Shown here in pieces: positions 8,172 to 15,461 of a DNA stretch of 18,013 nucleotides. The DNA lies in assembly GCF_946220915.1 (NCBI RefSeq), contig NZ_CAMIHH010000067.1:1-18013 (forward strand), in the 5' to 3' direction. The notes under the pieces are model-generated. The model had not been told where the DNA came from. It made no database searches and saw only the letters and a list, made by a program, of their open reading frames with translations. The position numbers and the translations under genes are program-made. Positions within the stretch are counted from its first letter, which is position 1; each line of letters begins with the position of its first letter. Source of the DNA: an uncultured Flavobacterium sp. (lineage in GTDB: Bacteria; Bacteroidota; Bacteroidia; Flavobacteriales; Flavobacteriaceae).

Positions 8172-9824
8172 TCAATTCAGTAATGCACGCGCGTGGTTTA
8201 AAGCCGAATCGGTTATGTCCTTGCCCGACAGCATTTCGGCAATTTCGTGCACGCGCTCTTCGTGCGAAAGCAGCTTCAGTTCTGACACTGTCGTTTCGCC
8301 CTGCGTAGTCTTGAAAACCTTGTAATGCTGATCGCCCTTGCCTGCTATCTGCGGCAGGTGCGTTATGGCAAACACCTGCATGGTACGGCTCATGGCTTTC
8401 ATTACATCGCCCATTTTATTGGCCACCTCTCCGGAAACTCCCGTATCGATTTCATCAAAAATAATGGTCGGTAATCTCGAATATTCTGCAAGCACCGCTT
8501 TCACTGCCAGCATGATGCGCGACATCTCACCGCCCGAAGCTACTTTTTTCAGAAGCCCGAAATCTGTCCCTTTATTGGCAGAAAACTGCAGGCTCATCAC
8601 ATCTTTGCCGCTGTCATGATAGGTATCCGTTGCCCTTACCTCAAAACGGAAACGTGCATTGGGCATTCCCAGCTGCGCCAGTATGGCTGTTATCTTATCT
8701 GTCAGCACCGGTATGGCACCCTGCCGGTTTTTGTGCAGCAATGCAGCGGCATCATCCGCAAGGGCACTGTATTCGTCACGTTCCAATGCCAGTTTTTCGA
8801 TTGCCGAATCGATATCACCTGCCAGCAGTGCCTTATTATCCAACGCTTCCTGTATGGCCAGCAGTTCTTCAACGGTTCCGGCATTGTGCTTTTTTTGCAG
8901 TGCGTAAATAAGCTGGAGCTTTTGGTTTACACGTTCGAGCTCCTCAGGGTCGTCAACCAGCATCTCATAATTTTGCGAAAGTTCCCCGGCAATATCATCC
9001 AGTTCAATCAGTACACTCGAAAGCCTTTCATAAAACTCATTATATTCTACCGAAAGGCTGCTAACTTTTTGTAATGCGGCTTTAATTTCCTTGAGGTTAC
9101 GGACTGCGCCTACCTGTTCCTCGTTAGCTACAGCCAGGGCCCTGGCCAGCGACTCTTTTATGAATTCCACATTAGCCAGCTTCTCAAGGCTGCTTTCCAG
9201 TTCCTCCTGCTCTCCTGCCTTTAGGCCGGCCGAGAGCAATTCCTGCAAAAGGAATGCATTGTAATCCTGTTCTTTTGATAGCGTTGCTTTTTGCCCTTCT
9301 AATTTCCTTAGCTCCAACTGTACTCTTTTATACGCGGCCAGCTGCCCCCTGTAGGCACCAAGCAACGGGCCATTCGCCGCCACAGCATCCAGTATCTGCA
9401 ACTGGTAAGCCTCATCGCTCAGCTCGCGGGTTTGCTGCTGCGAATGGATGTCTATCAGGCAGCTGCCCAGTTGCTGCAATTCCTGCAGGTTCACAGGGCT
9501 GTCGTTTACAAAAGCCCTCGACTTCCCGGAAGGCAGTATTTCCCTGCGTATTATGGTCACTTCTTCATAGTCCATTCCGCTTTCCGCAAAAAACGCTTCG
9601 AGGCTGTAGTCGGTAATTTTAAAATAAGCCTCAACAATGCATTTTTGTTGCTTGTCCTTAAGCGACGAAAGGTCGGCACGGTTGCCCAGCACAAGACCCA
9701 GTGCACCAAGCACGATAGATTTACCCGCGCCGGTCTCGCCCGTGATGATGGAAAGATTATCAGAAAAATCAATATGGAGATGCTCTATGAGGGCAAAGTT
9801 CTTTATATGTAATGTTTGCAGCAT
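8172..9824 (-). CDS. recN: DNA repair protein RecN (SMC-like ATPase)
   Basis: RecN is an SMC-family ATPase that acts at double-strand breaks in recombinational repair. The protein has 550 residues, normal for the family. The N-terminal half-domain begins MLQTLHIKNFALIEHL and has Walker A GETGAGKS at 29-36. The middle, roughly 150-370, is Glu/Lys/Leu-rich and consistent with a coiled coil. The C-terminal half-domain has the ABC signature SGGEMSR at about 430-436, Walker B IIFDEIDTGVSG starting near 454, and the H-loop ITHLPQIA near 487. It is complete, with no missing key motif. It lies downstream of the bamD-rpoZ-coaBC-porD operon but is separated from it by a terminator and its own candidate promoter. 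No SOS box was recognised. No clear terminator follows its stop codon. Confidence 0.96.
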   Translation of the reverse strand: MLQTLHIKNFALIEHLHIDFSDNLSIITGETGAGKSIVLGALGLVLGNRADLSSLKDKQQKCIVEAYFKITDYSLEAFFAESGMDYEEVTIIRREILPSGKSRAFVNDSPVNLQELQQLGSCLIDIHSQQQTRELSDEAYQLQILDAVAANGPLLGAYRGQLAAYKRVQLELRKLEGQKATLSKEQDYNAFLLQELLSAGLKAGEQEELESSLEKLANVEFIKESLARALAVANEEQVGAVRNLKEIKAALQKVSSLSVEYNEFYERLSSVLIELDDIAGELSQNYEMLVDDPEELERVNQKLQLIYALQKKHNAGTVEELLAIQEALDNKALLAGDIDSAIEKLALERDEYSALADDAAALLHKNRQGAIPVLTDKITAILAQLGMPNARFRFEVRATDTYHDSGKDVMSLQFSANKGTDFGLLKKVASGGEMSRIMLAVKAVLAEYSRLPTIIFDEIDTGVSGEVANKMGDVMKAMSRTMQVFAITHLPQIAGKGDQHYKVFKTTQGETTVSELKLLSHEERVHEIAEMLSGKDITDSALNHARALLN

Positions 9825-9843
9825 GGGTAAAGCGATAGCTGTA

Positions 9844-9851
9844 CAAATATA
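9844..9851 (-). promoter_or_regulatory. Candidate -7 promoter element of recN
   Basis: TATATTTG on the minus strand matches TAnnTTTG and ends 19 bases before the recN ATG, which would give a very short 5' leader. No convincing -33 TTG is visible at the usual distance. Confidence 0.4.
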
Positions 9852-9962
9852 GTGTTTTCAGATTATTTTTGGAGGATGCGGGAGGTTTTGTCTTTAGTGT
9901 TAAACTTGCCTGTCAAACCTTCACCCCTCCTTCCTTCCAGGGAGAGAAGTTAAGAGTAAGGT

Positions 9963-9996
9963 TAAAAAAAACCTCAAAACATTACTGGTTTGAGGT
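9963..9996 (-). terminator. Intrinsic terminator of the bamD-rpoZ-coaBC-porD operon
   Basis: On the minus strand the perfect 8-bp stem ACCTCAAA/TTTGAGGT (9996-9989 with 9978-9971, ten-base loop) is followed by a run of about eight T. It starts 22 bases after the porD stop codon, so it closes this operon before recN. Confidence 0.85.
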
Positions 9997-10018
9997 ATCA
10001 AAGTATATCGAAAAAAAA

Positions 10019-10903
10019 TTATCGTATGTTATTCCACTTCGAGCCATTAAGCGGCGATATCCTGTTAAGCACATCTACCAGTTCGCTTACGGTTACTGCG
10101 GGCCCGCCGGAAAATATATCGACCACTTCTGCTGCCTTGGCATCAAAAAACACCCTCATGAGAAACGAATTGGGCCTTGCACTGTGCACTGCACCCAAAC
10201 CTTTTATTGCGGCAATGGTTTTTTCCTTCGCTTCCTTTTGGTTCTCGGCCATTTTATCCAGGCCTCCAATATGATAGTTGTACAGCGCCTCCCTCCACGC
10301 AGTGTAGGTATTGGAAAGGATATCATTAATGAGAAAATACCTGTTCTGGTTGCCGTCCTGCTGGCTCCAGCCCTTATAGTTGCTGCTTTGTGCAAGTGTG
10401 GCCATATTCTGGGCTGCCTGGAAATATTCGGTGCCACCGCTTTTTGCAAAACTATCGGCATCCATGCCAATGATCACATTGGCGTAAAATGACACGAGCC
10501 CTACAAGGTTGGAGTCAAAATTATTGGGATTGTAAATAAGGTTCTCGCCCTCAGTGTACCGGAAACTCGCATCCTTGTCGTTAAAATTGAATATCGGCGT
10601 AGAGTACGTAGAGCCATATACCGGCCTTGACGACTGCACCTGGAGCGTAGCGCTGAAGGAATTGGAGTCATAAGCAGTAATGGTAAAAATCATTGAGCAG
10701 TCGATGCGCTCGCTCCTGCCAAAATTACGGCTTGTCCAGCGTGTGTTGTTTACAAAATCGCCCAATGATTTTTCAAGTGTCTTAAAAATCTGCGGGTTGG
10801 CATCGGTAATCATCTGGTAATTTACCTGCACGGTACAATTAAGCTCCTGTGCCTTAGCTGTGAAGTTTATAAACAGCAGCAGCATCCCTATATATTTATA
10901 CAT
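10019..10903 (-). CDS. porD: DUF4835 family protein, likely T9SS protein PorD
   Basis: This is an exported protein of 294 residues with a signal peptide (MYKYIGMLLLFINFTAKAQ) and a mature part beginning ELNCTVQVNY. Members of this family (DUF4835) in Bacteroidota carry the name PorD and are linked to type IX secretion; the exact role is not settled, and I recall the name rather than deriving it from the sequence. Typical segments are WTSRNFGRSERIDC, the RPVYGSTYSTPIFNFND stretch, and the C-terminal VFFDAKAAEVVDIFSGG. Its start codon overlaps the end of coaBC by 8 bases, so the two are probably translationally coupled, and it is the last gene before the terminator. The location of the mature protein (periplasm or outer membrane) is inferred. 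The T9SS link agrees with the T9SS cargo encoded at the left of the window. Confidence 0.85.
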   Translation of the reverse strand: MYKYIGMLLLFINFTAKAQELNCTVQVNYQMITDANPQIFKTLEKSLGDFVNNTRWTSRNFGRSERIDCSMIFTITAYDSNSFSATLQVQSSRPVYGSTYSTPIFNFNDKDASFRYTEGENLIYNPNNFDSNLVGLVSFYANVIIGMDADSFAKSGGTEYFQAAQNMATLAQSSNYKGWSQQDGNQNRYFLINDILSNTYTAWREALYNYHIGGLDKMAENQKEAKEKTIAAIKGLGAVHSARPNSFLMRVFFDAKAAEVVDIFSGGPAVTVSELVDVLNRISPLNGSKWNNIR

Positions 10904-12107
10904 TGTAATGCTTTTTTATTTTAGTAATAATATCCTTTGCAACATCTTCTTTCGATTTGAGCACCATAGGTTCCTGATGGCCGTCACTGTCAATAAACGT
11001 TACTTTATTGGTAGGTTTGCCAAAACCCGCGCCCTCGTCGTTCAGGGAATTTAAAACAATCAAATCTAAGTTTTTTTTCGCAATCTTGGCAATGGCATTG
11101 TCAATTTCATTTTCCGTTTCCAAAGCGAAGCCTATAAGGAACTGTCTTGTTTTCTTTGCGCCAAGCGATGACAGTATGTCTTTCGTTTTTTCAAGTTCCA
11201 GCACCAGTGTGCTTTCACTTTTCTTTATTTTTTGCCGGGCTACGGTTTTGGGCCGGTAATCGGCAACGGCGGCGGCGGCAACGGCAGCATCCATACCTTC
11301 ATAATATTCATGGCAGGCATGGTACATTTCTTCAGATGACGCTACCCGAACCACTTTTACCAGTTGGTGCTCTATCTTCAGGTGCGTTGGGCCGGTTACT
11401 AAAACCACTTCGGCACCTTCATCAGCAGCAGCTTTGGCAATGTCAAATCCCATTTTGCCGGTAGAATGGTTTCCTATAAAACGTACAGGGTCTATCGGTT
11501 CGTATGTAGGTCCGGCAGTAACGAGTATTTTTTTTCCGCGCAGGGGCAGCTTGCCTTCAAGGTCTTTTTCGATAAACGCGACAATGTTTTCAGGCTCGGC
11601 CATCCTGCCCTCGCCATGAAGGCCGCTGGCAAGCTCGCCGGATTCGGCGGGGATCATGATATTTCCAAAACCCTTAAGCGACTCAAAACTTGCCATGGTT
11701 GAGGGGTGCCTGTACATATCCAGATCCATTGCCGGGGCAAAATACACCGGGCATTTGGCAGAAAGGTAAGTGGCTACGAGAAGGTTGTCGGCATTACCCG
11801 AAACCATTTTGGCCATGGTATTGGCGGTGGCGGGTGCAACAACAAAAAAGTCGGCCCAAAGGCCAAGGTCTACGTGGTTGTTCCAAACGGCGTTCTCATC
11901 TTCTTCATTATAAAAAGAAGATTGCACCGGATTTTTAGACAGCGTAGAAAGTGTGAGAGGGGTAATAAAATCTTTAGAGGCAGGTGTCATGACTACCTGT
12001 ACATGCGCACCTGCCTTTATAAATAGCCTTACCAGCGATGCTGTTTTGTAGGCGGCTATCCCACCGGATATCCCGAGCAGTATTTTTTTGCCCCTTAAAA
12101 CAGACAT
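10896..12107 (-). CDS. coaBC: Bifunctional phosphopantothenoylcysteine decarboxylase / phosphopantothenate-cysteine ligase
   Basis: CoaBC joins cysteine to 4'-phosphopantothenate and decarboxylates the product to 4'-phosphopantetheine, in coenzyme A synthesis. The protein has 403 residues, normal for the fused enzyme. The CoaC flavodomain (1 to about 185) has GISGGIAAYK at 12-21, the catalytic His78 in NNHVDLGLWAD, and PAMDLDMY at 125-132. The CoaB domain (about 188-403) begins KKILVTAGPTYEPIDPVR, has Asn213 in GNHSTGKMG, and AAAVADYRPK. In the flap segment LASGLHGEGRM (159-169) a Ser/Gly pair stands where E. coli has its reactive Cys158, so the usual flap cysteine is absent. It lies 9 bases after the omega gene and overlaps porD by 8 bases. 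Confidence 0.96.
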   Translation of the reverse strand: MSVLRGKKILLGISGGIAAYKTASLVRLFIKAGAHVQVVMTPASKDFITPLTLSTLSKNPVQSSFYNEEDENAVWNNHVDLGLWADFFVVAPATANTMAKMVSGNADNLLVATYLSAKCPVYFAPAMDLDMYRHPSTMASFESLKGFGNIMIPAESGELASGLHGEGRMAEPENIVAFIEKDLEGKLPLRGKKILVTAGPTYEPIDPVRFIGNHSTGKMGFDIAKAAADEGAEVVLVTGPTHLKIEHQLVKVVRVASSEEMYHACHEYYEGMDAAVAAAAVADYRPKTVARQKIKKSESTLVLELEKTKDILSSLGAKKTRQFLIGFALETENEIDNAIAKIAKKNLDLIVLNSLNDEGAGFGKPTNKVTFIDSDGHQEPMVLKSKEDVAKDIITKIKKHYNV

Positions 12108-12116
12108 AACTGTTTG

Positions 12117-12431
12117 TTATTTAGGGTCTTTGTATGAAATTTTATTCTCAAGCCATTCCTGTACGGCAAGTGCGTGCGGCTTCGGAAGCTTTTCGTAAAA
12201 TTTAGAAACTTCTATCTGTTCCTTGTTTTCAAAAATCTCCTCAAGGCTGTCGTTATAGGTAGCAAATTCTTCAAGCTTTTCGATCAGTTCCTTTTTTATT
12301 TCGGTGTTGATCTGGTTAGCCCTTTTTGCCATTATCGTAATTGCCTCGTAGATGTTGCCTGTCGGTTCCTCTATCCTGCTCTTGTTGTAGGTAACGGTGT
12401 TTACGGGGGCAGTTGTTTTCTTTAAATCCAT
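12117..12431 (-). CDS. rpoZ: RNA polymerase omega subunit (Rpb6-like, Bacteroidota type)
   Basis: A small acidic and lysine-rich protein of 104 residues. The segment GNIYEAITIMAKRANQIN (about 25-42) matches the conserved omega/Rpb6 core, where an Asn-x-Tyr-Glu-x-x and an Arg-Ala-x-Gln-Ile motif contact the beta' subunit. Omega helps assemble and stabilise RNA polymerase. The tail after residue 60 (EIFENKEQIEVSKFYEKLPK) is characteristic of the Bacteroidota version and does not resemble E. coli RpoZ. The gene lies 6 bases downstream of bamD and 9 bases upstream of coaBC, the usual Bacteroidota arrangement, which supports the assignment of this short protein. Confidence 0.88.
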   Translation of the reverse strand: MDLKKTTAPVNTVTYNKSRIEEPTGNIYEAITIMAKRANQINTEIKKELIEKLEEFATYNDSLEEIFENKEQIEVSKFYEKLPKPHALAVQEWLENKISYKDPK

Positions 12432-12437
12432 GACTCG

Positions 12438-13244
12438 TTAATTAGAAAATTTTTGTAATTCAGCTTCAATTTTTGCAAGGCTTTCATCGGCCTCCTGTTT
12501 GTATTTTGTCTCCGGCCTGAACTTTACAAGCGCGGCATAGTTTGCTTTGGCATCAATGAGCCTTTGCTGCATTTTGGCAGGCACGCTGTTAATGGCCAGC
12601 AGGTACGAGGAATCAAATTTATAATACAGCGCATCCTCTTTTAGCGGGGTGCCCGGAAAATCGATGATAAAATTATCAAAGGCTTTAATGGCGGCATTAA
12701 AATCCCCAAAATACTCACCGGTCTTGTGGTACTGCTTGGCTATCTCATAGGCTTTTTTCTCCAGTTTTTCCCTAAGCTCTTTTACAAGCTCGTTGGCCTC
12801 GGGCATAAGCTGCGAATTAGGAAAGTTATTGATGAAAGCCTGTAGCTTGTCAAGCGCCTTATAAGTATCTGTCTGGTCCAGGGAATAACGCGGGGAAAGC
12901 TGGTAGTAGCTCTTTGCCCCTAAAAACGATGCTTCCTCTATTTTTTCGCTCCTTGGGTAGCTGGCCGTAAACTTTTCAAACTGGTAGCCTGCCGTGTAGT
13001 ACTGCTTTGTTTTATACAATGACTGCGAATACATATAAAACATCTTTTCTGCCTGTGGCTTGCCGCCGTACGATGGCGCTATCTGCTCGAAAAGGCGGAT
13101 CGCTTTTGCGTATTTGCCTTTTTCATAAAGCATTTCGGCTGTTTCGTATTTCAGCTTTATATCGTCCGACTTGAGCGCCTTCTGGAACGGGCTGCATGAT
13201 GAAAAGGCGATTGCAATAAGGAGTATGTAAAAAAATCTTGCCAT
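12438..13244 (-). CDS. bamD: Outer-membrane assembly lipoprotein BamD
   Basis: BamD is the essential lipoprotein of the BAM complex that inserts beta-barrel proteins into the outer membrane. The protein has 268 residues. The hydrophobic leader MARFFYILLIAIAFSSC ends in a lipobox with lipidated Cys17. What follows is a chain of TPR-like helical hairpins over the whole protein: AEMLYEKGKYAKAIRLFEQI near 37-56, then SQSLYKTKQYYTAGYQFEKF near 78-97, and further units to the end. It is the first gene of the bamD-rpoZ-coaBC-porD operon, with a candidate promoter about 46 bases upstream. The length and the TPR layout are normal and nothing is missing. Confidence 0.93.
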   Translation of the reverse strand: MARFFYILLIAIAFSSCSPFQKALKSDDIKLKYETAEMLYEKGKYAKAIRLFEQIAPSYGGKPQAEKMFYMYSQSLYKTKQYYTAGYQFEKFTASYPRSEKIEEASFLGAKSYYQLSPRYSLDQTDTYKALDKLQAFINNFPNSQLMPEANELVKELREKLEKKAYEIAKQYHKTGEYFGDFNAAIKAFDNFIIDFPGTPLKEDALYYKFDSSYLLAINSVPAKMQQRLIDAKANYAALVKFRPETKYKQEADESLAKIEAELQKFSN

Positions 13245-13289
13245 ATATGTTGGTTAAGCTGCACGCAGCCGCTGTTTTTAAAGCAACTG

Positions 13290-13297
13290 CAAAATTA
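13290..13297 (-). promoter_or_regulatory. Candidate -7 promoter element of the bamD operon
   Basis: TAATTTTG on the minus strand matches TAnnTTTG and lies 46 bases above the bamD ATG. It partly overlaps an 11-bp tandem repeat. No good -33 TTG is seen at the usual spacing. Confidence 0.4.
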
Positions 13298-13314
13298 GGT
13301 AATAATTAGGTAAT
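13293..13314. repeat. Perfect 11-bp tandem repeat in the bamD promoter region
   Basis: AATTAGGTAAT occurs twice with no gap (13293-13303 and 13304-13314). The first copy overlaps the candidate -7 element and the second lies in the spacer toward -33. It could be a protein binding site or a simple duplication. Confidence 0.7.
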
Positions 13315-13357
13315 AAAAAAAATCTTTTTTCAATGCTTTCTTCGGGGTAAACTTCAA

Positions 13358-13428
13358 GCCACAAATTATACTAATTAAACGAATTTGTTTATAATCTGCC
13401 ATTTGAGAAAATTCGTGAAATTCGCGGC
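13358..13428. repeat. Imperfect 71-bp inverted repeat between ferritin and bamD genes
   Basis: The left arm begins GCCACAAATTATACTAATT (13358). The right arm, read on the minus strand from 13428, begins GCCGCGAATTTCACGAATT. The arms match at most positions and both contain the spaced AATT blocks of the GCCACGAATTncACGAATT type of intergenic element. The rest of 13245-13501 holds the candidate bamD promoter and the ferritin terminator. Confidence 0.6.
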
Positions 13429-13451
13429 TTAACTCCTTGCAGGATAAGTGC

Positions 13452-13482
13452 AAAAAAAAGATGCCCTGAAAGCACCTTCTTT
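13452..13482 (-). terminator. Intrinsic terminator downstream of the ferritin gene
   Basis: On the minus strand AGGTGC and GCATCT pair across a seven-base loop (13477-13472 with 13464-13459, one G-T pair) and are followed directly by a run of eight T down to 13452. It begins about 25 bases after the ferritin stop codon. Confidence 0.65.
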
Positions 13483-13501
13483 AAACTGTATTTTGGCCGA
13501 T

Positions 13502-14014
13502 TTATTGCACGATGTTATGCCCGGCTGCCGTAAAATTCTTCATGTCGTTATCAAAAAGGTACAAGCCGCCCTTGTCATCGCCAATAAGGTCGATCTTGTC
13601 AAGGATCACTTTGGCCGTAGCCTCCTCCTCTATCTGTTCGCTTACATACCATTGCAAAAAATTGCTGGTGGCATAGTCCTTTTGCGAAAGCGCGATGTCG
13701 ACCAGGTTGTTGATGGACTCCGACACCTTTACCTCATGGCGGTACAGCTGCCTGAACAATGCCTGGAACGAGCTGTAGTCGAGCTTAGGCTCATCCAGCG
13801 CCGAAATTATGGCGTGCCCTCCACGCTGGTTTACATATTTTACAAGCTTGAGCATGTGCATCCGTTCTTCATCGCTCTGCCTGAACATGAACGATGCAAT
13901 GCCGTCAAACCCTTTGACCTCAGCCCAGGAGGCCATGGCAAGGTATATCTGTGATGATTCCGCTTCGGCTTTTATCTGCTCATTGAGCGCTGCCTGCATT
14001 GTATCTGATAGCAT
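13502..14014 (-). CDS. ftnA: Ferritin (FtnA-type iron storage protein)
   Basis: Ferritin oxidises Fe(II) and stores iron as a mineral inside a 24-subunit shell in the cytoplasm. The protein has 170 residues, the usual length for bacterial FtnA. Ferroxidase residues fall at the same numbers as in E. coli FtnA: Glu17, Glu50 and His53 (DEERMH), Glu94, Gln127 and Glu130, with third-site candidates Glu49, Glu126 and Glu129 (SEQIEEE). Tyr24 is present too. No haem-binding Met52 argument for bacterioferritin is made: the residue exists, but the overall sequence is FtnA-like. The ATG at 14014 gives the standard N-terminus MLSDTMQAALNEQIKAEAES. It is a single gene with its own candidate promoter and terminator. 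No Fur box was recognised. Confidence 0.95.
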   Translation of the reverse strand: MLSDTMQAALNEQIKAEAESSQIYLAMASWAEVKGFDGIASFMFRQSDEERMHMLKLVKYVNQRGGHAIISALDEPKLDYSSFQALFRQLYRHEVKVSESINNLVDIALSQKDYATSNFLQWYVSEQIEEEATAKVILDKIDLIGDDKGGLYLFDNDMKNFTAAGHNIVQ

Positions 14015-14036
14015 GATCTTTGTTTTGATTATCTTA

Positions 14037-14044
14037 CAAAGTTA
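14037..14044 (-). promoter_or_regulatory. Candidate -7 promoter element of the ferritin gene
   Basis: TAACTTTG on the minus strand matches TAnnTTTG. Its first three bases are the dapA stop codon TAA (14044-14042). It ends 22 bases before the ferritin ATG, so the ferritin promoter would lie inside the 3' end of dapA. No -33 TTG stands at the usual spacing. Confidence 0.4.
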
Positions 14045-14920
14045 CCCAATCTTCTTCACAAAAGCGCTTAGCCTTCCTGCTAAATCTTCGTTAACATTCA
14101 CAAGTGGCAGCCTTACCGTATCGCCGCAAATGCCTAGTTCTTTAAACACATGCTTGATGCCTGCCGGGTTGCCCTGCTCAAAGATCATGTCAATGCAATC
14201 AGCCAGCTGGTAATGCAGCTTATAGGCCTCATCTACTTTGCGTTCAAGCCCATGACGCACCATTTGGGAGAACTGCTTGGGAAAGCCCTCACCGATTACC
14301 GATATTACCCCTGCACCACCTGCAAGCACCATGGGCAGTGTAACCATGTCATCGCCCGATATTACGAGGAAACCTTCCGGCGCACCCTGTATGAGTTTCA
14401 TGGCCTGCACGATATCGCCTGCAGCCTCTTTAATGGCAACAATGTTTTTAAATTCGGTCGCCAAGCGCAGCACGGTTGCCGGAAGCATATTGCTGGCCGT
14501 CCTCCCCGGTACGTTATACAAGATAACCGGCACTGGAGAAGCTTCGGCCACAGCCTTAAAGTGTTGGTAAATGCCTTCCTGCGTGGGTTTATTATAATAA
14601 GGCGAAACCGATAGCACTGCCACAAACGCAGAAAGGTCGCGGGTTACGAGCTCCTTTACCACTTCTGCCGTGTTATTGCCACCAACACCCAGGACAAGTG
14701 GTAAACGGCCTGCATTAGCTTCGATCACGGTATTTATTACAAGTTCCTTCTCTTCTTTATCCAGTGTAGCCGATTCTGCCGTGGTGCCCAGTACAACAAG
14801 GTAGTCTATGCCGCCTTCAATTTGGTAATTCACAACTTTTTTAAGTCCGTCCACATCAACGGAAAGGTCTTTATTAAAAGGCGTTATAAGGGCTACGCCC
14901 GTGCCTGTTAGCTGCTTCAT
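14042..14920 (-). CDS. dapA: 4-hydroxy-tetrahydrodipicolinate synthase
   Basis: DapA condenses pyruvate with aspartate semialdehyde, the first committed step to diaminopimelate and lysine, and so feeds peptidoglycan synthesis. The protein has 292 residues, the family norm, with a TIM-barrel fold. The Schiff-base lysine is Lys164 in VAIKEAAGD. Tyr135 and Arg140 stand in YNVPGRT, Thr46-Thr47 in GTTAES, and Tyr109 in PYYNKP. All key residues are present. The ATG is one base after the stop codon of the DUF6913-like gene, so the two are probably co-transcribed and translationally coupled from the promoter at 15462-15491. The functional relation to that partner is unknown. Confidence 0.97.
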   Translation of the reverse strand: MKQLTGTGVALITPFNKDLSVDVDGLKKVVNYQIEGGIDYLVVLGTTAESATLDKEEKELVINTVIEANAGRLPLVLGVGGNNTAEVVKELVTRDLSAFVAVLSVSPYYNKPTQEGIYQHFKAVAEASPVPVILYNVPGRTASNMLPATVLRLATEFKNIVAIKEAAGDIVQAMKLIQGAPEGFLVISGDDMVTLPMVLAGGAGVISVIGEGFPKQFSQMVRHGLERKVDEAYKLHYQLADCIDMIFEQGNPAGIKHVFKELGICGDTVRLPLVNVNEDLAGRLSAFVKKIG

Positions 14921-14921
14921 A

Positions 14922-15440
14922 TTATAGTTTGTTTAGTATTTTCAGATATTTGAACAGTTCCGAAACAAATTCGGCATACTTCCCGGCCTGGCTGCTTATC
15001 ATAAAGTGGTTCAGGCGGTTGTCCACACCCGAAAAGCCCACTTTAAATTTAGCCTTCGATTTTAGCGTTGCCAGCACCAATGGCGCTTTCTCTATGTCAT
15101 AATAGCTAATGAGCATGTCAAAAGGCATATTGATGAACTCGGCCACATCCGGTTTTTCAAAATTTCCGGTTACCGATATGTCCCTGCGCGTAAAATGGCA
15201 GCAGTCCATTACTTCCTTTGATCTGATCCTGTCCTTAAAACTTAACGTTTTTATAGCATTGCGGCTTATGCCGCCATTTACCACTTCACTAATAAGCCGT
15301 TCTTTTTCAGAAAAATAAGTCTCATCAATAATTATCCCGACTGTACGCACCACATCCGGTGAAGGCACCGGCCTGTATTGGGATAACTTTTTCTTAATGA
15401 TCTTTTTTAGGCTAAAATCTTTAATAAACTTCAAAAACAT
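14922..15440 (-). CDS. DUF6913-like flavobacterial protein of unknown function
   Basis: A conserved protein of 172 residues without signal peptide or membrane segment; the name DUF6913 is from memory of similar flavobacterial proteins next to dapA. It starts with a basic, hydrophobic segment (MFLKFIKDFSLKKIIKKK) followed by a domain with mixed alpha/beta character. Recognisable stretches are VGIIIDETYF, PFDMLISYYD, FKVGFSGVDNRLNHFMI, and a C-terminal helix FVSELFKYLKIL. The frame is open up to 15491, but the ATG at 15440 is preferred because the extra residues would cover the divergent promoter. It lies one base upstream of dapA. No catalytic motif is seen and the function is unknown. Confidence 0.8.
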   Translation of the reverse strand: MFLKFIKDFSLKKIIKKKLSQYRPVPSPDVVRTVGIIIDETYFSEKERLISEVVNGGISRNAIKTLSFKDRIRSKEVMDCCHFTRRDISVTGNFEKPDVAEFINMPFDMLISYYDIEKAPLVLATLKSKAKFKVGFSGVDNRLNHFMISSQAGKYAEFVSELFKYLKILNKL

Positions 15441-15461
15441 TGTACTTTTACTTGTCGAACA

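Noticed and set aside
8616..9616. Several plus-strand open frames of 80-150 codons inside recN
   Set aside because: All are antisense to the intact recN frame, with no recognisable motifs.
9869..10492. A 207-codon plus-strand open frame
   Set aside because: It crosses the operon terminator and is antisense to porD; no signal peptide or domain is recognisable.
14150..14614. A 154-codon plus-strand open frame within dapA
   Set aside because: It is antisense to a complete DapA with all active-site residues.
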